Source: Punica granatum
Lineage: Eukaryota > Streptophyta > Magnoliopsida > Myrtales > Lythraceae
Direction: 5' to 3'
Length of the DNA stretch: 64,000 nucleotides
Assembly (NCBI RefSeq): GCF_007655135.1
Contig: NC_045129.1
Location: 24,960,274 to 25,024,273, forward strand
The position numbers and the translations under genes are program-made. The notes under the pieces were generated by a model. It was given only the letters and a program-made list of their open reading frames with translations. It had not been told where the DNA came from and did not search any database. Below are positions 11,399 through 24,400 of this stretch, piece by piece. The stretch's first letter is position 1. The number at the start of each line of letters is the position of its first letter.

Positions 11399-12895
11399 AT
11401 GGACCACTTGCATCCCTGTCTTAGGCTTGACATCATCATCACGCCAGCCGCGGATATTACTCGCCTTTAAAACACATTCCACCCAGTTGACCGTGCATTC
11501 CTTTGACTCATCATAGAAGACTTGCCATTACTTGCTAATTCTCCCATCGACTGGACCCTGCTCAAAACTGCTATCAGTTTTTGGGACACTCAGCGGGCCA
11601 TTTTCAGCTTTCAGGGGACAAAACTAGCTCCTACAATGGAGGAATACGCAGCACTCATTCATCGGCTTATGTCGACTCGCGACATCGTGATGCCCAACCA
11701 GTTTGCCACGATACAGAGTAGACTAGCCATCCTTTTAGGTCTCCGCGATGAAGAAATTCGTCGCGAGCTTTAGTATGGATGGGAGCATGGCATTAGGACT
11801 ACATGGCTCATAGACTTCATACATATTCGTTCTCTCAACGCCAGGGGAGAATCGTATCAGCGTGACGCCTGTCACGGGTTCCTCTTGCTTATATTTGGGA
11901 CTATCCTATTCCCCTACTCGTCGAACCTTATAGACGGGGCACTTGCCCAAGTCATCCTCCAAGTGGTAGGAGGCCATAGTTACGTGGAAGCCGTCTTGGT
12001 TGAGACCATTTGGTCTCTTGACTATGTACGAGAGATTCGACGAGGTAGGATGAGAGGATCTCCACATCTACTTCAGATTTGGCTTCTCGCACACATAAAG
12101 CCGTTTGGCTCATCTCATCCTTTTTCATGTATCACCGACGAGCGCTCACTCATTGCTCGACTACTCCATGTGTTTCAACCTTCCAACCGCGACTACACCG
12201 ACTGGATCCAGTTCTTTGAAGAGCTCACCCCAGCACAATTTTTGTGGACCACTCGTTAGAACCCTGGAGGTCCCATGACCATTGGATGTCCTTCAGTTAT
12301 AGGACTTCCCCTGATCAGTCACTTAGGGAGAACACTCATATTTCCAGCCCGAGTCATCAGACAACTCGGTGGTTTACGGGATATTCCTACAGAGGCAGAT
12401 CGCGTTCCATACCGCTTCATGTGGGCAGACACGACAGCTTCACTTCCAGACAGATTTCTACGAGTCCGAGAGGTTCGACGCTTGTGGGACACTCGCATCA
12501 TTCAGGAGCTTTACTTCCCGGAGCATCCCACTGACGAAGAGCGGGCTTTCTCAGCTACTGCAGCATATGTGGCGCAATTCCATCCGCACGGACTTGTACC
12601 TGTTCGTCGGTTATGCATACCACGGATTCCGCAGGCACCGCAAGCAAACATTCCAGATGTAGAGAGCTCAGTCCAAGCAGCAATGCGCACGGAATTACAG
12701 TCCATCAGGGAGGAGCGACATCGACTCCGTTGCAAGCTTGTGGATATTCGTGCAGAACTCATTGATCACAGAGAGCTTCAGAGCGAGTTGGCTCAGACTC
12801 GCGCACGCTTAGCGAACCAAGACAGGGAGATAGCACGTTTGAGCGCTATGCTAGACCGAACGCGGGCGAAAGCACGCAAGGTCTCTCATCCTTAG
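11399..12895 (+). pseudogene. ORF1 of element C (extra Tat/Ogre ORF), decayed
   Basis: This is the extra open frame that Tat/Ogre elements carry between the 5' LTR and gag. The start ATG at 11399 follows AGGTAAGA, as in A3. The full frame would code for about 498 residues, but it has in-frame stops at 11468, 11504, 11771 and 12257. The body matches A3 ORF1 closely (FWDTQRAIFSFQG, PTMEEYAALIHR, IFGTILFPYSSNLIDGALA). The family resembles the plant protein domain listed, from memory, as DUF7745, related to plant mobile domain proteins; its biochemical role is unknown. Unlike A3, this copy keeps the C-terminus, about 65 residues rich in E, R, L and Q that look like a coiled coil and could mediate oligomerisation. 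Confidence 0.8.
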
Positions 12896-12988
12896 GTTTA
12901 GTTTGTTAGCGCTTTTACCCCGCATCGGACCCGCACAGCGCTCACTCGGCTACGGGATGTAATAATGTCTGTTTAATGTTTATGTTTC

Positions 12989-12993
12989 CTTTT
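12989..12993. repeat. TSD CTTTT, left copy (solo LTR A2)
   Basis: CTTTT directly precedes LTR A2 and is repeated at 17604-17608 directly after it. Confidence 0.9.
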
Positions 12994-15900
12994 TGTACGG
13001 ACCCGAATGTGGACTCTCGTCGGGGCCCGCATCGCGCCATGGAGATCGCGCGGATTGGTCGGAACGTCCACCTTCCCGCGGGGACGCGCGTCGGACACGC
13101 GTGAGAGAAGGAGTCGCCACTTATCATTTTACGACCCGAAGGTCGAGGGCGGATAAGTTACCCGGGTCTAGGGGTATGGAACACCTAGTTGTTGTTAAGG
13201 CATTGGTCTGTACGGAACCGGAAAGTCCGTGTTCGGGGGTTCATGTTACGTGCGGGCCTATATCCCGCACGCCCTTTCGGTACTCTGGTTTGCTAGGCTT
13301 GCATGTTTTATTATTTACCGCGTGGATTAAGTTGCGCTCAGCTCGCACGTTTTGACACCGTAAACTCGATGAATTAAACGATGTCGGTTGAGAAGCCAAG
13401 AGAGAAGTAAATCTATGTGTCAGGGAATTGGTTCACAATCTTGCGTTACAATTCATCGAACCATGGAGGTTGAATCCCTGCGTGAACCAAAACCGCGAGA
13501 TCTTGGATTTACTTGTGTCTGGGCAAGCATTAGACCGATTCGATTAATTCGACTCTCGGACCGTTCGCTCACCGACTGGAATTCTTACAGAATAAATGCA
13601 CCAAATAGAATCCTTACAATGCTCTCAAAAACAATAAATACAAATTGCAAAAGGGTCGAATTCCAGTCGTTTCGTGTTCGGTTATTATTCCACTCTAACT
13701 CACCGTGAGTTTAGGGAAAAGACCGAAGAACTGAAATTCAATGAACGCTCTCACTGAATAGGGCGTTGGACCCTGTGAGTGTTGATTAGGGTGTTGGACC
13801 CTGTGCTCGATGATTAGGGCGTTGAACCCTAATATTATTCGGCCTAGGGGTCAGGCCCGACCCGCATGGCAAACAGGTGCAGAAAGATAACAAGCAACAG
13901 GTTAATAACAGACAAAGTGTTTGTTATTGTCTTGTTTACGTGAATTAACAGATTATGAACCCAGGGGTGTTTTTGCAAGCAAATGCCATATGCTAAACAA
14001 TCAAACATATGCCAATGTTTCAGCATTCGGCTTTATTTTGAGAACTTGACAAAGAGAGTCAAATCTCAGGTGTGTGAATCGCTTTTACAGTTGTTCTGTA
14101 TTGTGACACTGAATTACCACTGAATTAACCAAACTCGTGTTTTGACTCTAGATTTGGAATCTAGAATTCCTCCTAACCATTATCTAGTGTTTGGTTAGGT
14201 CGAGTGAAAGGTTAATCAGCATTTCACAGGTTTTCTGACAAGGATCAACTGTTCTAGTTACCCGAGTCTATGTTAGGATCGCAGAAACTCATCAGTTAGA
14301 TAAGAAAAGGCTATGCAGATGAACCTGCACCTGAACAGGTAGCCCGTTCTTATCCCGTACTGTAGTGTTTCTATTATGCTAACCCTAAAGATGTCGCGGG
14401 GTTGTGAAAAGATGATTTTGCCCTTTATTTGAAAATGGTTTTCAGAAAAAAGGGGAAACATCACAGTGCGGGCCACCTCGGCCTGTAGCCGGTGTCGACC
14501 GATTCCCTGGATCATCCAGGGTTGTGCAAGAACCCTGAAAAAGCCAAAGAATCGGTTGATCTTCCCGGAAGTGATCTAGAAAGATCTTCTGTATCTTGAC
14601 CTGAGTTACCTAGAATCAGGTAAAAACTCAAGTTGAGACACAGAAGCCCTTTCCAGACGTCCATGCTACATCGGACCGCGCGTTTCGGGTTTTGAAATTG
14701 ATAAGTTTGAAAAGGGCACCAACGTCCTTTGACGACTCGTCGACGCGAGTTATCAATTAATGTCCAATTCGGGTAAACTTTATCAGTGTGAAGTGAGTTT
14801 AATCGTGTGAGCGTCCCGATTAACCAGTTTGTGGCATTAATGCTTAAGGGTTGTGCCGAATGCATTAATTGTGAAAACGATTCGCGACTCGACGACCAAG
14901 ACGATTCCATAAGGATCGAGGATAATTTGGTCTAATGACCGAAACTATCCTCATAACCAAATGGACCCGAATGAGTCATCGATACTCGAATCCATGCATG
15001 CTTCGTTTGAAAAAGTCTTTACATGATATTTTAATGGGAATCGTAAAGACATTGAAGTAAAACTTCACATCATCCGATCAACAAATTAAACTTGAGATAA
15101 GGAACTCATTCTTGACCCAAGGAAGGCCAAGAAGCCCTCGGCTTCATCTTGTGAAGGGTGGCCGAAGGTTCTCATGGCTCTATCCGAGTCACGAATGATT
15201 TCCTAATCGTGGTTTAATTATTTCTCGCATGCTCAAACATCAACCGTGATAAATAGCACTCCTTTTTAACAAAAGCCGGCGTTATCACGATTTGTTTAGC
15301 TCATTTAAACATACAAACATTCACAAACGTGTTAACTAAGGAAAAGGATAAAATAACACCGGCTTCATGCATGCAATAATGATAAACAAACTCGGAAATT
15401 AACTTGAATAGGCTAAGGAGACCGATCTTAACCCGAAAAGAGCAATTTAAATCTCAACCCTCTCCTTTAGAGAATTGGCCGAGACTTAATGTGCCATAAT
15501 AGGGTCGGGATAGTCTTCTTTATGATGATCCAAGCCCCTTTCCGACATGGTAGCAAGTCCTAAGATAGTGTACGTGTATAATATAACATAACATTGCATA
15601 AAAATTAAATCTTGTGAATGAAACATGCATGAAAACACCATAATACTCCATAGCCATGCAAAAATATAAAAAGTCCTAACTCCTCTAAGTCGAAAGTGTT
15701 TTACCTAGCCTCGGAATACGAGGAAAGAGTCGGGGAAGTGTTTGAGAGTCGGGTGACTCGGTGGAACCCTTAAAAGGGTATTCGGGTGCAAGGATGGACG
15801 TGCACGGGCACGGTCGAGCACGGTGACGGGAGCTAGTGGGCACGGACAGGCGCTGGTGGTGGGCGCGGGTGTGCGTGGTGACAGGCGCGGGCGTGCGCGG

Positions 15901-17603
15901 ATGACAGGCACGGGCGTGCGCGGGTGACGGGCGCGGCGTGCGCTGGTGACGGGCGCGGCGTGCGCTGGTGACGGGCGCGGGCGTGCGCTGGTGATGGGCG
16001 CGGGCGTGCGCGGGTGATGGGCGCGGCGTGCGCTGGTGACGGGCGCGGGCGTGCGCGGGTGACGGGCCTAATGGAGATGAGGATGAATGTCATCCAAGTA
16101 TCTTGATGAGGAAGAGCCAAGAAGCATTAATGGAGGTGGAGTTAATGGCTTGAGTGTTGACTTGGAAGACCAAAGATATTTTGGGCTAGGTGAGGGCAAG
16201 AGAGGAAAGGGGAAAAGGCCGAAAAGTTTGGGGCAAAGGGCGGTTGCCCTTGGGCAGCCCGTGGGTCCCACGGCTTGTGAGGAGAAACCGGGAAAAGACT
16301 CGGGTCTCGATTGGTCGCGTATTCGAAGTTCGTGGTTCGAATTGAACGTCGAATTGTCGGTATACGCGTGAAAACGGAGTTAATGAGCCCAAGATTGACA
16401 TTTTCTATTGAGAAATGTCCCGGATGTGTGTGGGGCTCGGGAGCCGATTTTGCCCATTGCAAGTGATCGGGGCGAAGTTGTCCGCTTCTGACAGCATATC
16501 CCGTGTCTGCATCTCATGTTGGTCATTTTGGCATAAGTTGTCAAACCACGTGAACAATCATCCCTTAAGCCGGTAATGCTAACGTGGGGCCGGAGACGTC
16601 CTAGGAGGCCGAGACTGGTTTTCTCAAGGTGACTTCTGAGTTGCTTGGGCACTCCGGAGATTACTGTAATCTCTGTTTGTCAAGATTAGACCTCCAAGGA
16701 CTTGAAGAGTGTATCTGAGACCTCTAAAGCACTGTTTGAGAGATCTAGATGAGTTGTGTGAATTATTCCGACGACTCCACATTGAGCCTTGAGAAGGCTA
16801 GCATTGTGTAACGTAAGCATTCGGCGTCAAATTTCCCCAAAGAGGACCTCCGGATATGGATTTCCACTGAAAATGGTCATTTCCGCTCTTCGGAGGTTAC
16901 TCGGGAAACCGCGAAGGGTTTTGCTGTCTGTTTTGCCCAATTGTGAATGTCTGCTAGAGTTTTCTGGGCAATGCTGTATGAACTTCGTTTGCCGTAATTC
17001 CATCAGACCCTTCTCCGGCTATGCTCTTCTGAAGAGGGGTATGCTTGTTTTGCCGTTCGGAAGTCATTTGAAGTGTCTGTGTGACTTCCAAAAGACAATC
17101 TGAAGCGTTGTTCCTACTCTGTGTGCTGATGGGGCATGGCCGCGTCTGATATTTGGAATTAACTTTTCTCCAGGAAACCGGCATTTTTGGACTTCCACTG
17201 AAAAGTTGTCTGTATACAGAAAGTTGTTATGTATAGAACAGATGATTTGCAAAATGCCTTTGGGGACACTTTTCATCTATTTGGCACTGGTGTGGATTTT
17301 TGGAGTCCAATATTCACTATCTTCCGATGACCGAGCGAACTATCGGAAAATAGTGCCGTCCGTGTAATACACTGAAAACGCCGGTTTTGGACATTGTTGA
17401 GTTCTTTGGTCGCTCTGTTCCCCTTTGGTGACCCCTAGAGTCCTTCTGTCATGTCCATGGGCCATTTGCTCAATTTTGCCAACTTGAGGATGAATAGTGA
17501 TTTCTTGCTCTGCCGAGCCGTTTTCTGTATTCTGCTCAAGTCGTGGCTTGGGTCATTGCTAATATCATTGTTTGGAATGGTGAGCCAAAATGGGGTGCTG
17601 ACA
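12994..17603 (-). mobile_element. solo LTR A2 (reverse), family A
   Basis: This 4610-bp reverse LTR begins TGTACGGACCC and ends GGGGTGCTGACA. It is flanked by the 5-bp duplication CTTTT and inserted in the spacer between ORF1 and gag of element C. There is no interior, so it is a solo LTR. It matches the A3 LTRs over most of its length. Relative to element C and A3, the stretch that holds the TATA box and leader is missing: its sequence goes straight from the CATTAGG end of the upstream block into the GC-rich minisatellite. The conserved stem-loop is present at 13249-13271. Confidence 0.9.
15803..16066 (-). repeat. GC-rich minisatellite in LTR A2
   Basis: About twelve degenerate units of roughly 20-23 bp of the type GGTGACGGGCGCGGGCGTGCGC occupy the hypervariable LTR position also seen in C and A3. 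Long open frames on the minus strand here only reflect the repeat's lack of stops. Confidence 0.8.
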
Positions 17604-17608
17604 CTTTT
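17604..17608. repeat. TSD CTTTT, right copy (solo LTR A2)
   Basis: Second copy of the duplication at 12989-12993. Confidence 0.9.
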
Positions 17609-17814
17609 CAAACAGACTATCTTTGTAAATTATGGAATATGAATCAAACTGATGTAATGGCATTAGTATTTTCAAACTCATGCATCTCATGCATTCATAC
17701 ATTGTCATTTATATTCTTAAGATAGCCAACGCACAACAATTACACTCATACACTTGTACATACATGTACTAACAACTGGCGTCACATCGATATCCTACTT
17801 GTGCACGCTGAAGA
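17609..17814 (+). other. ORF1-gag spacer of element C, right part
   Basis: A 206-bp AT-rich spacer between the A2 insertion and the gag start. No coding or structural signal is seen. Confidence 0.5.
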
Positions 17815-20172
17815 ATGGCCGAAGAGCAACAACCCGTTATCTCCGAGCAAGACATGCCACCAATGTCGGCACACTCCTCTCCGCAAGACACGCATCTTAT
17901 GCCACCTCCCGCTGCAACTACGACGTATTCGGGCGCTCTTCCAACGCACATCCCTCCTTTGGCACAGACGCCATCCAACGCCATCGACCCTATGCGTTTC
18001 ACTGTACTCGAAGGGATGGTTAATCAGCTAGCTGCCAATATGAATACCAACATGATAAAGCTCATGACCATGCTTAGGGATCAAAACCGAGCTTCGTCGA
18101 GCTACACTCCGCCTCCTGAGCGCAGGACAACCATGCACCCGAATCCGGTCGACTCGCCTATTTATGCTACGGATAGCGAGGATGTATCTTTTTCAACAAT
18201 GACATACGCGCCAGCAGTCTATCCGGTCAGTGATCCTTTGCCACCACTACCGGCTCCTACATCAGTGCCTTTGCCACCCGCAGCGTTCCTATCAACGGAT
18301 TCCGCAATGCTCACTCTGCCGCCGCTCACCATACCCGCTCAACCTCCAATTTACACTGTCCCACCGCCAACGATCCCTCCAGTCGTATTTGCACAAGCTC
18401 CTGCTCCTACGGCATACCATTTCTCATTCCAAGCTCCACAACGCCAAATGAATTTCCCCTTCCAAGCTCCACCACCTCTAAACATTCCCCCCATTGAACC
18501 GTGCACGCCTACTCATGCCGCTCCTACAGCTCCACCGATAAATATTCCACCTGAAAATGAGCAGGAGAGAAGAATGAAGAGAATGGAGGAAACCATCTAA
18601 GCCCTCCAAGCAGGCACGTCTCGTCTTGATTATGGCGACTTTAACTGGAACTTGTTCCCGAGCATGCGGTTGCCCTCAAAAATCAAAATTCCAGACTTTA
18701 AGAGATACAACGGGACCAAGGACCTGAGGCATCATCTTCGCCACTACCAAAGCAAGATGTTGCAGTATTAGAACTACGAGGAATTCATAATTCAGACATT
18801 CCAGGGCAGTCTCATGGGACCAGCACTAGATTGGTTCATTACGCTAAAAGGAGAGGACATCCCAACTTGGGTGGACCTCTCTCAGAAATTCCTCGATCAG
18901 TATTGCTTTTGTGCGGAGACACCCCCTACACTTCTGGAGCTGAGCACCATAGAGATGAAGGAAAATCAGGCTTTTGAAGCCTACGCAACAGAGTGGAGGG
19001 GAAAAGCAGCGAAGCATATCCCTTCGATCAATGAGATCCAACAAGTCCAACTGTTTCATTCCACGCTAAAAGGTGTATACTACTCGCACCTCTTATCTCA
19101 CGCCTCCTCATTCTTCGAGCTTATTGAAACCGGGAAGAAGCTCGATATGGGAATCAAGTTGGGGAGGATCGAGGGACCGACCAGCAAGAAAGAAGGGGAG
19201 GCATCGAAGAAGCAAGCCGTCGGTAGCTCCAGAAGGACCAAGGATGCCACTGTTAGTGCTATAAACCCGGGGCATCAACCCCCGTAGCAATTTCCAGTAA
19301 ACTATGCGCCTGCACCTTCGGCTCCTCAAGCATATGCACGCCCCGTGCATTATGTTCCACCGTACCAGCCACAACAGGCGTATTATTCGGCCCCGCTGCT
19401 CATCATTCAGCTGCCACCATCACAACAACACGCCCCAGTCCAGAGCAGAGCCCCGACTTCGAGACCTCCTCAGCCGGCGCAACGGACTCCTGCTTCGCAA
19501 GCTCAACAGGGCAATGCTACCCCATCTCGCCAGCGTAAACAATTTGTTCCTCTGCCTGCTTCTTTGTCCCACATTTATCGGCAACTTCTAGCAGGGAACA
19601 TGATTCAATCGGAGGCTCCGCATCCTAACTTCGATCCAACAGTACAGAATCAGAGCATCCGTTGTGAATTTCATCAGGGTGCTCCAGGTCACACAACTGA
19701 CAACTGTTGGAAGCTCCAAGAGAAGATACAGGAGATAATCGACGCGAAGCAAATCTCCTTCAACGAAGTTAACCCACCGAATGTGCGAGCAAACCCTCTC
19801 CCTGATCACGGGTCAAGCTCAGGGCCCACAATCAACATGATCAGTATATACGCTATTGGAGAAGAGGAGGAAGCACACAAATCCCCAGCTCCATTTGTCA
19901 TCGAATACGTTCCCGCAGAAGTAGTAGTGGCATCCACCCCGTTCATCATCGAGGTTCCTGCAAAGGAGCCCTATCAAGACAGCCGAGTTCCCTGGAATTA
20001 CGGGGGTGAGGTAGCCAACGCTGAACAGGAGATGAGCGCAATGGGCATTACGCGTTCAGGAAGAGTTTACCAAGGTCCGGAGCTTGTAGACAAAGGGAAA
20101 ACTTCTACTGCCGCACTTGGTGATAACTTGAGAGCCGCATCCACTCTCACAAAGAAGGTTGAAAGTGATTAA
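17815..20172 (+). pseudogene. gag: gag of element C, decayed
   Basis: Gag forms the particle and binds the RNA. One frame runs from the ATG at 17815 to 20172 but is broken by in-frame stops at 18598, 18769 and 19285. The N-terminal ~260 residues are rich in proline (PPLPAPTSVPLPP). They are followed by a retrotransposon gag core around 18650-19130 (QGSLMGPALDWFITLK, then W-x-D-L-S-Q-K-F). A knuckle of CX2HX5HX4C form follows (C-E-F-H ... G-H ... D-N-C near 19660-19705), the variant usual in Tat elements. After the knuckle come acidic and low-complexity segments and an ITRSGRVYQ motif. The frame ends about where the protease frame begins, and a small deletion near 20158 probably caused the shift. 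Confidence 0.85.
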
Positions 20173-21381
20173 AGCGAGCGAGTACAAAGTGGTTGAACAA
20201 ATGGGCAAGTCACCGGCCCACATCTCGCTGCTAGAATTGCTTCTAAGTTCCGAACCGCATCGGGACGCTTTTCTGAAGGTTCTCATCGCGGCACAAGTGC
20301 CGAAGGAGATTGCACCAAAGAGGATCGAGGAGATCGTGAGCTCTATCTTCTCGAATCAGATTTCCTTTTCCGAAGATGAAATTCCCTCAGAGGGTCAGGG
20401 ACACTTGCGGGCATTGCACATTGTCTGCAAGTGCAACAATCACGTCGTCGGTCGAGTTATGATCGACAACGGTTCGGCTCTTAACGTGTGCCTCGTCTCC
20501 ACATTGAAACAGATGAACGTGGACATGAGCCGCATCCGTGCGAGCAAGACGACTATTCGAGCCTTCGATGGTTCAAGGAGAGACGTAAACGGGGAAATCG
20601 ATCTTCTTATTGACGTGGGACCATGCTCATTCTCCGTCACTTTCCAGATCCTCGAGATCCCCAATGCATTCAGTCTCTTGCTAGGAAGACCCTGGATCCA
20701 TGCTGCTGGCGCCGTTCCTTCCTCTCTACATCAAAAGTTCTAGTTCTTTGTCGAAGGCAAGCTCATCACTGTCAATGGCGAAGAGGACTACGCGATCTAC
20801 AAGGAGACAGCAGTCCCCAATGTTAGTATCGGCGAAGACCAGAATCTCCCTTTCCACTCTTTTGATACCATCTCCGCGATTCGAGACTACGGAGAAGTTG
20901 GTCCATCTCGGGCAGATCGCATGATAGGGAAAGCTCTGTTGAGGAGTGACTACATCCCTGGAACCGGCCTCGGAGCACATGCACAAGGAATCCTTCACCC
21001 TGTTCAAGTGGAGGAATATCGGAATAGAAGGGGACTCGGCTTTCGCCCCTCCTGCATGAGATTGTTTAAGCACGCCGCGGCAAGTATCTCCACCACCTCA
21101 CAGCTCATTACGGAAAGCTATCCAGGGGCATTCCAGTTCCGCCCCTCTCGCAGTTCTTCCAGGGGCCACCGCTCGTTGTTGGAGGCACATCCGATGACGC
21201 ACCCACCGAGTCAGAGGACTCTTCCTCGAATATGGTTGAAGCGCCCTTTGTACTCTCAAACGCCTATGCTATCATCGAAGAGACATCTTTCGGGACTCCC
21301 ATCTGCCGGGCACAGGAGAACGAGGAGCTGAACAATTGGACCGCTGTCCCGTGCTATTCGGCCATAGTCGCCGATGTGTAA
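20159..21381 (+). pseudogene. pro: protease and G-patch region of element C, decayed
   Basis: This is the aspartic protease that cleaves the polyprotein. The N-terminal part contains an SEYKVVEQMGKSPAHISLL block typical of Tat elements. The active site is VMIDNGSALNV, with the catalytic Asp at about 20465 and the DNG variant of D-T/S-G. The flap and C-terminal part end with LLLGRPWIHAAGA near 20680-20710. A stop at 20741 interrupts the frame. Downstream, 20921-21073 reads as a G-patch (IPGTGLGAHAQGI ... RRGLGFRP), an RNA-binding glycine-rich domain often present in this clade. A frameshift near 21080-21105 moves the remaining frame (HYGKLSRGIPVPPL to YSAIVADV) into another phase, ending at TAA 21379-21381. 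The DNA after this stop is taken over by element B2, so reverse transcriptase is missing here. Confidence 0.85.
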
Positions 21382-21407
21382 GATGGTCATTGTATATAAT
21401 GACCATC
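21382..21407 (+). other. perfect 10-bp hairpin after the protease frame
   Basis: GATGGTCATT (21382-21391) and AATGACCATC (21398-21407) are perfect inverted arms around the 6-nt loop GTATAT. The hairpin starts on the base after the stop codon, ten bases before the B2 boundary. It has no T-run, so it is not a classical terminator. Function unknown. Confidence 0.6.
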
Positions 21408-24400
21408 TGCACGCCGGTGTGCGCACCCGAATTTAGTCTCGTCGGGGCACGCGTGCGCGAAGCCTATGCGACGCGGCTTGGGAGTGTCCACCTTCTCGGG
21501 GACGTGCGACGGACGCACGTGAGAAGGAGTCGCCACTTGCCATTTTACGACCCGAAGGTCGAGGGCCGGCAAGTTACCCGGGTCTAGGGGTACAGGGTAC
21601 ACCTGAATGCTAAGGCAATGGTCATACGGAACCGGAAATTCCAAATTCGGGGGTTCTATTACGTGCGGGCCTATATCCCGCACGCCCTTTCGGTACTCTA
21701 GCTAGCTAGGCTTGCCGTTTTGTTTATTTACCGCGTGATTTAGGGTCGTACTTGACTCGCTCGTTTTGACACCGTAAATTCGATGAATCGATCAAGTCGG
21801 GCTAAGAATCCGAAGGGTGAGTATGCCTGTGCATCGAGGTATCGGTTCGCTATCTTAGCTTTACAGTTCATCGAACCGTGATGGCCGATTCCTTGCGCGA
21901 GCCGAAATCCCGAGTATTCAAGCTTACTCATCTCACGGTGGTAATAGACCGACTTAAACGATCCAGCACACGGACCTCTCGCTCACCGATCGGGGATCCT
22001 TACAAGTGCACGAATGAACATACAAATAGAATTCTCGCAATGTTCTCTCAACTAATTACAAAGTATAACTGAATAAGTAAATGGATCCCGATCGGTTTGC
22101 ATTGGGCCAATATTCCGCTTCGACTTACCGAGTATTTTGAGATAACCGATAAACAAATTAAGGCAACGCGGGCTCGAAGAGCCGGGGGTCGGGTCCGATC
22201 GATCCAACGGTTCTCGGAGAACTGGTTGGTTCTCACTGTATCCGATGGGCCGATCGAGCTCCCGAGTGATATCTAGATCCGTTTCGCACGCCCAATCCAA
22301 ATTGCCTTCCACATAGGCCGTGTTCGGAGTGTAATGGTGAATCGAGGCTAGATCCCATTCCGCACTCGGGTTGCACGCGCTCGGTGAATTAGGAGGCGTT
22401 GGACCTCGTGTTCGGTGGTTTGGGGCGTTGGACCCCGTGTAACACGTAACCTATGGGCTCGGGCCCGAATCGCGACAAATCAGCAAAAAGCAAGAATAAA
22501 ACAGAAGAAAACTGATAAAACTGATGAAATACAGACAACAACTGATAAGTATCGGTGAATACAGACAAGTTGTGTATTAGGCCGAATGTACGTGATTTAA
22601 TCAGTTATTAACCGGGGTTGGTTAGCAAACAATGTATCTAACCTAGGCAAACATAGATGGTGGATTAGGATAGGGTTCTAAGCCAATTACATGTGTGTGT
22701 GTTTGTTTTATGACTTTTACTCAGTTAAGTGTCACTGCGGCTTCACCGAAGTAGCCAAACTCGTGTCTTGACTCTAGATTGGAATCTATCATTCCGCCTA
22801 TCCATTATCTAGTGTTTGATTAGGTCGGATGTATGATTAGTCCGGTTCTTTGTGTTTTGTAACTGAAATGACATGCTCCCCACCGAATCTACGATAGGAA
22901 GATGGAAACACCGATAGTGGACGGAATGGGCCGTGCGAATGAGACTCGTACCCGGACGGGTAGCCCTTTTCCGCCCATAGATCGAGGCGTTTCCGACTCC
23001 CTAGCGCCTAGGGTATCGGTGAATCACGGAATGACGATTATGCCCTTGGATAATAAAATTGCAATGTTCATGTATAAATCGGAGATCGCGTCACACGAAA
23101 GAGTCTAAGAAGGACTCCCGCGCCCCGACTCGGGCCGCCTCAAATTGGGCCCGGACCCGAGTTGTGACCCGCGAGTACTCCCTAGACATCACTTCGATTC
23201 GTGTTACACAACTCGGTATTTTGAAATTGTGAATTTTTAATGGAGAAGGGCATTCTCGCCGTTCCGTGAATCATCGATGCGTTTACAAATTAATAACCAA
23301 TTTGCCCAATTATTTAGCCCGAATGATTTAATTAATCGAACAACGCGCCCCGTTTTCCCGTTTGTGAAATTATTCAGTGGTAGTGATTTCATATAGTTAT
23401 TGTGGTTTTAATAAGAAATTATCCAAGACCGACATACCTATCATTTAATTATCACGTGGCCATCGGTAACAATGTAAGAACATGGATACAATCAATTCCG
23501 AGGGACGATTCCGATCATGTCTTGCATGCATAATACATTTAAACACAAGGACAACATCTATTTCAATAAAACGAGGGAAACCGACATCGTCAAGATCTCT
23601 AGGCGCAATCAGACACACGAACAAACACATATAACATGTAATATAAAGAAATCAATAAAAACGGCGTCGATTCATACGATAAAAAATAAAAAAACGTAAA
23701 ATGCGGGAACCGACCCACTTCGAAGCCAAAGAAGCCGCCTTGGACCCGTGTGGTCCAAGGGAGCTCTCGGCCACACACCTCAAGGGTAGCCGTGAACTCC
23801 CATGGCTTACACGTGTCAAGGCGGGCTCTTCGACCCCGATCTTGATCTTTTCCGTCATGCCAAAACATCTCATGCAACGAATAAACAATAAGAACATGGG
23901 GGCCGACAAGCTTCGGAGAAGAAGAGGCCGATTAAGCCTCGGATGGACCAAGGGAGCCCACGGGTCCCCCCTCGGGACATAAGCCGTGGGTTCCCATGAT
24001 CCAACCGTGGCCTAAACGCCTCTCCTACCTCGATTCTAGTCTTTTCCCCTCACGGTATAGGCATGATATGGACATATAAACGGGATACGATGGACGTACG
24101 TGCATGAAAGTGCATGAAATTGCATGGGAGACGTAGATCCGAAGGAAAAGAGCAAGCTTTCATGCATCCAACTTATTTAAACCATATAAACGTCTCGTAT
24201 AAGCAAGCATCAAAGATCCTAACTTCTCTAAGTCGTAGAGGGATGTTACCTAGCCCCGATGCACGAGGAAAAGAGTCGGGGAAGCGGTCTTGAGAGTCGC
24301 AAGACTCGGGTTGAGAGCTATGGGTAGAGGGACCCGAGAGGAGGCAACCGCGGCAGTCCGGGAGAAACGGGTCGGCACGCGAGCTCCGGGCACGGCACGG

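Larger units (their letters stand above)
6425..21417 (+). mobile_element. element C: decayed Tat/Ogre retrotransposon, 5' part
   Basis: This is a forward LTR retrotransposon inserted in LTR A1. It contains a 5' LTR, a tRNA-Arg PBS, ORF1, gag, protease and a G-patch, in the order expected for Tat/Ogre elements. All reading frames carry stop codons or frameshifts. The interior is interrupted by solo LTR A2 (12994-17603) and, at 21418, by reverse element B2. Reverse transcriptase, RNase H, integrase and the 3' LTR are not in the window. The left target duplication would be GTGTT (6420-6424), but its partner is out of view. With the A2 insertion removed, C supplies the gag and protease region that the younger element A3 lacks. 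Confidence 0.85.
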
